Shown one piece after another: positions 57,702 through 64,000 of a stretch of DNA of 64,000 nt (position 1 is its first letter; each line of letters starts with the position of its first letter). Source of the stretch: Pezicula radicicola (lineage: Eukaryota > Ascomycota > Leotiomycetes > Helotiales > Dermateaceae); NCBI GenBank assembly GCA_003008705.1, contig PDUO01000025.1, forward strand, positions 747,709-811,708. The letters run 5' to 3'. Made by a program: the position numbers and the translations under genes. The notes under the pieces are model-generated. The model did no database searches. It saw only the letters and a list, made by a program, of their open reading frames with translations, and was not told the DNA's origin.

Positions 57702-59735
57702 TCAGGGAGACACTGCTGCCTTCACCCACGATGGCTTCTTCGAAACCTTGTATACCAACTTCAGGGTATAGAAATGGCACGTAAGTGCTACCATCGTTGG
57801 TATCGAGCTGAAAGCTACACCAGCAACAGGGAAAAACAGATAGTCCAACATGTTCTTCCTGAAGCTCCGATAAGAGAAAGCATCGATCATACGATCGTGC
57901 AATCCAGCCAATTGCATCTCTTGCTCCCTCGCACGAACGCAGGTCTTGTGGTATGGCTCATAGAGGAAGAAGAAGAGGCCGAGGTTGAAGAGGGAGCAGA
58001 TTCGAAGGTACGCGGTCAGGTTGAGAGTGTAGAAAAGTAGGGGTGGAATTCGGGTTGGAGGGTAGGCGAGCATAAAAAGGGAGCCTCCAATAATGAGAAG
58101 AGTCATATGGGTAGGCAGGAAGTGTGCTTCGTACATTCGGTGGGCGAGGATGAGAGTGTTTGTCCAGTGTGGTCTATTATGCGTTTAGAGACGACACAGG
58201 GAACGAGAGGGAAAATTATAACGAACCGAAGTTTACTCTGTCCCCGAACAGCTTCCCACCACATCTTCGACACAGACTTGAGTACGAAACCACTATCCAA
58301 AGCCCCCCACATATGCCTCAGTGCCTGCCGATACCGAGCATTGCAATCTCGATAAAATCCCCTAATACCGGGATCACCAGTATGCACATTTGTCTGACTG
58401 GCTGCACTGAGGATCGTACGTACGGTCAAGTTTCCATTGAGTGCAAAGAAGCACTTGATATACATGTGTAAATCTTCGCCAATAGCTTCGGGTCCTGCAT
58501 CCCACCCACCAGCTCGGTCGACAAGTGATAGAGGTAGAGAGTATACAGACGTTGGAGGACAAATAGTAGATGATTCATAGTGACCGGATAAGCCTGCTCC
58601 AGCCCAAAGAAGATCTGCTAGTCGGACAGGTGTAGGGACGAGGTGGGAGTTTCGATCGAAAATGATTGGCGGGACATACATGGTTGTTTCCGCGGTCAGC
58701 GGATATCGGATGTGGAGGTCGTTAATGAAGGTAAAGTGGTTGGCAGAGAGGTGGCTGTCAGCTATACGTCGCAACAAATCAAGTCAGCTTCTTGGTAAGC
58801 CCGGAATTCAGTAAAGATTTTGGAGACTTACCGTCGAGAACTGTTACGATGACATTTCTCTTTGCTAGTGCTGTCTCATACTTCTGGTTTATATGTTTTG
58901 CAGCCCAGGAAAGGTTGCTGCTCTTCCCTTGAAATTCTCCTGGAAGTCCAGATGGATGCACTGTGTGTTCGATCTCTAGAAAGAAATCTTTGAACTCTTC
59001 AGTGAGAGCTTTGGCTTTGGCTTGACAACCCGCCTCGGTGGATTCCATAGCCAAGTAAATCTGCGAGACACGGCGGTTAGGAAAGCTTACGGAAGTCTTT
59101 AAGCGGCCACGAATGGAGCATTTGCGTACCTCATATGTAGATTTTGCTTGTGCATGAGAACCTAGAACAAGCAAAGTTTCACGAAGTGTATCGAGTTCTT
59201 CCTTGTAGTTGGGAAGTATGATGGCATGCAGAAGTTCCAGGCTTTGACTTTTGCTTCCAAAGAAAGAGACAGTTTCCTCTTCACTGTCGGAGGCACTTGA
59301 AGATGACGAATCTTCGCATGGCATTCGCAGAAGTCCATTCCCAGCGACTCTCAGCTGCGTTTTCCCTTCGATTTTTGGGATAAATGGTGCTCGCTTCAAA
59401 ACCCTCTTGAGTTTCCTCGTTGTGGTCCAAGTCGCATAGCATAATCGCAAAGGAAATGCAAGAGCCAGAAGATGGGCGAGTAAAGTGTACCATACAAATA
59501 TGAGCTGACTGGTTGTGATCTGCTCAGCTGGACGTTGTATCTTTCCTCCTGGAAGTCCTAGGTTTGGATTATGGCGTGGAATATGGCGAGGACGGTCATG
59601 CCACAGGGCCAGATACAATAGAATAATCAAAGCAACAAAGCCCAGACTCGAGACTCTCTGGGCGCACCATGCGCCTATTCTTGAGATAATCATAGCTTTG
59701 GCTTTTCCCTTTTGTAATATGGTAAGACGGATCAA
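57702..59735 (-). CDS. Membrane GT2-type glycosyltransferase
   Basis: Family 2 transferases of this type build polysaccharide or glycolipid chains at a membrane. Exons 59735-59130, 59060-58832, 58761-58227 and 58173-57702 sum to 1842 nt, 613 residues. Two N-terminal hydrophobic segments (VSSLGFVALIILLYLALW and FVWYTLLAHLLALAFPL) precede the catalytic domain. That domain has LHAIILPNYKEELDTLRETL, a DxD motif in IVTVLDADSHLSANHFTF that spans a splice, and AIGEDLHMYIKCFFALNG as the EDxx block. Three further hydrophobic segments follow (MTLLIIGGSLFMLAY, then two near the C-terminus). The third intron uses the rare donor GTTCGT. The start could also be the ATG at 59693. It is divergent from the GT32 gene. 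Confidence 0.83.
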
Positions 59736-60635
59736 GATGAAAAGTAAACAATGAATGCAGGTGTCGCATGCATAGTAGCAAAGCAGTAGCAGGAATGTTG
59801 TATGGGAGCGCTACCGTCACCTAGAAGAGCAAGCTCACATGAAGAAGGAGCACCCCGTTCATCAACACCTAGCCCCATAGGCAGTGCGCATCTTGCGCCT
59901 CCGTTCATTATGACTGTATCTGCTCGAACTCTGGCCACGAAGGTCGCTGGCGCAACGCTATTGGAGTGTTTGTGCGTCATGGGACAGTCCCAGACGGTGA
60001 AGATTGAACCTCATACCAAGATACAGAGGAAAGATGGATGCTCAACGATGAACACGGCTGAAGGGGCAATCAGGGGAAATACAAATCTGTGGTGTGTAAG
60101 GGACCACGATGGGAAATGAAGGGCCATGATTTGATTATCTGTGCTCTGCTCAAGAGTTGTTCATGTGGTATCCGATGTGACAGAGTGGATGACATCCTGT
60201 GACATGCTGCTGTGAAGACCCAGAAGTGTAGATACAGTGGAAGAAATCACCAAATGCGCTGGATCTGCCTGTGTCACGGGACATGGGGCTAGAGGGCTAG
60301 ATGTAGGGAAGGGGGGGCGGTTTTGTTTAATCGTCGCTTAACGGACCAATCCCCTCACCACGTTTCTGATTCTTTCGTTTCTATTTGATCCTGGAGCTCC
60401 AACATTTTAAGACAGCACAGCCGTCCCTCTCTGCTTCGGTATTAGGCGCAACTGCCGTGCCTGAACACACTGAACAGTGTAGAATGGGGCAAGTGGTGAC
60501 TATTGCTGGATCTCAGTAGAACTTCACCGTCTTAGCCCTACCTTACCATCCTACCTTATCATTCAACATGTGTCCAAGACAGTAGACAGAGCAAGAAAGG
60601 AGTTAAGTGGACCTTGCCAAAGAAACATCTTCACG
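59736..60635. promoter_or_regulatory. Divergent promoter region of the GT2 and GT32 genes
   Basis: A 900-bp region between divergent starts at 59735 and 60636. A G-rich run sits at about 60308-60319. ORFs in it overlap on both strands and are not supported. No specific site is identified. Confidence 0.5.
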
Positions 60636-61869
60636 ATGCGAGCACGCTTTTTCGCACTTCTCATAATCTTCGTTGGTGGAGCAGTGTTTTTGGTCTCTCG
60701 AATTGCTTTCTTTATTCAACTCTTCTTTGAGCACTCTGGCATTTCTGTGACCCAGAAAGAGGCCAAAGATGCATACTTGCACAAGCCAGAGGCAGAGAGG
60801 AGACAGCAACTGATCCCCAAGATCATTCATCAAGTCTACCATGACTGGAGCGGTAGAGGCCTGCCTACTGATTGGGAGGACCTGCGACAGACTTGTATCA
60901 ATTCAAATCAGGACTGGAAGTACATGGTAAGTCTCCACTTAACAAGTATAAATTGGAGCTCCGATGTCTATGATTGTTAGCTAATCTAACTTGCAGCTGT
61001 GGACAGAGAAAACTTCTCGCGATTTCATTGACGAGCACTATCCCTGGTTTCTGAGCACGTACGACAGTCTTCCAATACAACGGGTTGATGCAGTTCGCTA
61101 CTTTTTGCTGTTACACTATGGCGGGATCTATCTGGATCTTGACAATGTTTGACCACCTGTTCCTCATGCCGTCATTTGCTTTTGATCCTCATGTTTTTGG
61201 TTCCTCTTTTACTCTCCCTTTTGGTGTATTCTATTGTATTTCATGTCCTGCCTTTGCCTCTATCTTTTTTCACCCTCCGTATATGTCCCCAAAAACTCAC
61301 ATTCGTATCGTTAGGGCTGTCGCGAAAACCTAACTCCTCTCCTCTACTATCCAACCTGGATAACAGACGGTGGTCGAGGTGCACTCAGCAACAACATCCT
61401 CGGATCACACCCCAACCATCCTTTCTGGAAGCTCCTTACCGACTCCCTGATTCCGTATAACTACAATTACATCTTCCCATACGTCACGATTAGCTATGCA
61501 AGCGGCCAATGGTTCGAAACAGCAATCTGGGAGCGCTATCACTCTCAGCGAGAAGTATACGGTGATGCAGACAAACAATTGTTTAGGATAATGATGGATG
61601 ACCGACCCAAAGCTGACGAATGGACATTCTTCACACAGGCGCGAGGTGGGACGTGGGTCAATTGGGATAATCGTATGTTCCTGTGGATTGGGGATCACCT
61701 ATTTCTTCTTGCTCTCACAGTTGGAGGGTACTTTGCCTTGCTTTTGTGGCTCGCCGTGAAGATCTCACGACGCTGTACTCGTAATGGCAAGGCAAGTAGT
61801 AAGAACAAGGACAAACGTCGGGTTCGGCAGCCAAACAAGAGTTTTCGGAGAGATAACTTTGATGTCTGA
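60636..61869 (+). CDS. GT32 glycosyltransferase (SUR1/CSH1-like, sphingolipid mannosyltransferase type)
   Basis: GT32 enzymes of this group transfer mannose to inositol phosphoceramide in the Golgi. Exons 60636-60926, 60997-61146 and 61315-61869 sum to 996 nt, 331 residues. An N-terminal helix (FFALLIIFVGGAVFLVSRIA) precedes the domain: LIPKIIHQVYHDWSGRGLP, AVRYFLLLHYGGIYLDLDN (the DxD metal site) and YYPTWITDGGRGALSNNILG. A second helix lies near the end (DHLFLLALTVGGYFALLLWL), followed by a basic tail. The second intron (168 bp) has a non-standard donor, GTTTGA at 61147, but joining YLDLDN to GCRENLTPLLYY restores the family sequence. Assignment to SUR1/CSH1 is by pattern and not proven. 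Confidence 0.85.
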
Positions 61870-62321
61870 GTCTTGGTAAGGCCGATATGACAGTCACGAG
61901 GCCTATAACGGCCGCCCACAAACTCGGTTCAGCGGGGAAATTGGGGACAATGCCCGGAATGCGGGTGCAACACAGCAGATGAGTGGCCTCGCTAAGTGCT
62001 TTGATGAACTTTACCAGCTTAGCTTGTTGCCCACTGTGGGGTTTGGCCTTCAAACTCCAAATAGCCGCATCTGTTATCCTTGCAATGCAAGCATAGTTAT
62101 CGAGAGAATTTCAGCGAGCCGCAGGTGTGTCCTGGCGCTTTCATTCCCTGAGCCTTTCAATTGCTCAATTGTGCAATTACGAAGACCCACGACCTGCAGA
62201 AATGGCGCTTCGTCGGCGAGTAATGGTACAGAGCGTACTGAAGTACATAAGATGGAAGTTGTGCGCCCTGGTATTGGTTTCATCCCTTGTTCTATCGTTG
62301 TTGTTGTTGTATACCTACACG
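61870..62321. other. Intergenic between GT32 and GH32
   Basis: 452 bp. ORFs such as 62127-62549 overlap the GH32 start in another frame and are not called. Presumed promoter of the GH32 gene. Confidence 0.45.
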
Positions 62322-64000
62322 ATGAAGCGGTTCTCACTCCTCCCTACCTTCGCGGCCCTGACTGCCTTGACGACTACCTCTGCTCAGACCACCTATGCCA
62401 ATACTTCAACTCTGGCCAATGGGGGCGATTACTCGGGGGCTTTGAGACCGCAGATTCATTACTCGCCTCCAATCAATTTCATGAATGATCCTAATGGTGC
62501 TTTTGTTGACGCTGATGGTATTTGGCACTTGTACTACCAATGTACGTAGACATTCTAACTTCCAGGCCCCTTCTCACCCGTGGTCCCCAACCACACACAC
62601 TTCAAGCTTAATTTAAGCATAAACCGGCATTCTTCGTCACTTCTGCTTGAAAATCAAATCCCATCCTAACATCTAATAGACAATCCCACGGAGCCAGTAG
62701 CCGGAAATCAGCATTGGGGTCATGCCACTTCCGAGGATCTCTACCACTGGACCAACCAGCCAATAGCAATATATCCCGAGACTTCCGACGAAGGGATCTA
62801 CTCTGGTTCAGCAGTAATCGATGTAAACAATACATCGGGCTTCTTCCCCAACCAAACCAATGGCGTCGTAGCAATCTACACACTCAACACACCTCTTGAA
62901 GAGACCCAGGAACTGGCCTACTCTACCGATGGTGGCTACACTTTCACTAAGTACTCTGGAAACCCAGTCCTTAGTATTGGCTCGACTCAATTCCGTGATC
63001 CAAAAGTGATTTGGTATAAGGACCATTGGGTAATGAGTATCGCCTATGCTCGAGATCTCGTCATCGGCATTTACACATCTGATGATCTGAAAACCTGGAC
63101 TCACGCAAGCAATATCAGCCATATCGGACTCCTGGGTCTACAATACGAGTGTCCCAACCTCGTCAAAGTACCCATGTCGGGATCGAAAAGTGAAGAAGAT
63201 ACCTACATCTTGCTTCTAAGCATTAACCCCGCTGCACCACTAGGCGGGTCCGCAACACAGTACTTCCCTGGTACTTTCAACGGAACACACTTCACTCCCT
63301 TTGATGGCGCTGCCCGAATCCTAGATTTTGGAAAGGATAACTATGCTGGCCAGTTCTTCTACGGCTCTGATGATGTGAACGGAGGCGAACCTGTTTTCAT
63401 CGCTTGGGCTAGCAATTGGCAGTATAGCCAATCTGTCCCTACCGGAGACCTGGAGGGGTGGAGGTCGCAAATGACGTTACCGCGATCAGTAAATCTAGTC
63501 GACAACCTTACACGAGTAGGATACGATCTTGTTACAAAGCCTTACCAGAACCTCGCTCCAGTCCAGCAATCGATCATTGGAGAAACCTCAAGCCTAGTCA
63601 ATTCAAGCGTGAGCGTCGACTATTCTTCCATCTCCAGCGGCGCAGTCTACTTCCAAGTGAACGTAACCAACATCCCCAATAACACTTTCGCCATGGGAAC
63701 CCTCAACTTCACCTTCTCCGCCTCCTCAACTGGCGAGAAACTCGCAGGTGGATTCTTCTTCGGAGGCGATACTCCCTTCTGGATCAACAGAGGTAAAACC
63801 CTCGGTTTCGATAACCCTTTCTTCACGGATAAAATCAGCGCCAACCATTTGTTGCCTGATCAATCGAATTCATTTATGCTTGAAGGTGTGATTGATCGCA
63901 GTATTATGGAAATTTTCCTTGATGGTGGAGTAAGAAGTGCTGTTATTACGGCTTATCCTGAGGGGCGACTAGATACACTTGTTATTGGGACGGCGGGTAT
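62322..64000 (+). CDS. GH32 invertase / fructan hydrolase, 3' end outside window
   Basis: GH32 enzymes hydrolyse sucrose or fructans or transfer fructosyl groups. Exon 1 (62322-62541) encodes a signal peptide ([20 protein letters not shown]) and the nucleophile motif [19 protein letters not shown] 138-bp intron leads to exon 2 from 62680 ([20 protein letters not shown]). Further family motifs are [12 protein letters not shown] (RDP) and [14 protein letters not shown] (acid/base Glu in the EC motif). A C-terminal beta-sandwich begins at about 63580 (VQVNVTN, then MEIFLDGG). Many N-x-S/T sites suggest a heavily glycosylated secreted enzyme. The gene is cut by the right edge, about 30-60 residues short of the usual end. 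Confidence 0.9.

Noticed and set aside
1..64000. tRNA genes, rRNA genes and CRISPR arrays
   Set aside because: No TPsiC-like box with a matching cloverleaf was noticed by eye and no regularly spaced repeats were seen; a covariance-model search would be needed to exclude tRNAs.

Overview
The window looks like nuclear DNA of a filamentous ascomycete (Pezizomycotina). Genes are split by short introns of about 45-80 bp (a few up to about 240 bp) with GTAAGT-like donors. Intergenic DNA is AT-rich. The families present are typically fungal: a HET-domain protein, a Zn2Cys6 factor, WSC domains, FAS1, a secreted tyrosinase and GH5/GH32 enzymes. Transposon relics carry C-to-T type damage like that left by RIP. 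A leotiomycete is my best guess, but the sequence alone does not prove it.

Layout. 0-1 kb: 5' part of an agmatinase-like ureohydrolase, running off the left edge on the minus strand. 1.4-4.9 kb: a rearranged locus in which a MATE transporter and a Zn2Cys6 transcription factor are each cut in two, with their halves on opposite strands; this is the most striking feature of the window. 6-8.2 kb: HET-domain gene. 8.4-9.9 kb: decayed APC-type permease. 10.1-12.5 kb: secreted alpha/beta hydrolase with two WSC domains. 14.6-15.3 kb: proline-rich hypothetical. 16.7-23.8 kb: housekeeping pair CFT2 (minus) and SEC24 (plus), which share a 0.6-kb promoter region. 24.5-25.8 kb: complete Tc1/mariner-type element with terminal repeats and a TA duplication, apparently inactivated. 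25.8-28.9 kb: gene-free, with a MITE-like inverted repeat. 28.9-30.1 kb: microbial-type PARG domain gene. 31.8-33.5 kb: mitochondrial-type asparaginyl-tRNA synthetase. 34.6-36.4 kb: frameshifted BBE-like FAD oxidase. 38.8-40 kb: secreted tyrosinase. 40.2-41.2 kb: hypothetical basic protein. 41.5-43 kb: M20 amidohydrolase. 44.1-45.2 kb: PhyH-like dioxygenase. 47.2-49.2 kb: broken relic of a fungal STAND-type N-terminal gene with a long near-perfect hairpin. 50.4-53.6 kb: two secreted, probably GPI-anchored proteins (FAS1 and PEBP-like). 53.7-54.1 kb: second MITE-like element. 54.5-55.3 kb: HAD type II dehalogenase. 55.9-64 kb: four carbohydrate-active genes: GH5, GT2, GT32 and GH32 (the last cut by the right edge).

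How the genes relate. The housekeeping genes (CFT2, SEC24, AsnRS) are intact and conserved. They are interspersed with accessory genes and decaying sequence. GT2 and GT32 are divergent across a 0.9-kb promoter region and lie next to GH5 and GH32, so a shared role in glycan or cell-wall metabolism is possible but not shown. The MATE and Zn2Cys6 halves are best explained as an ancestral divergent transporter/regulator pair whose central 2 kb has been inverted, with one breakpoint inside each gene. For most multi-exon models, the exon lengths chosen by hand sum to a multiple of three; this is the main internal check on the coordinates.
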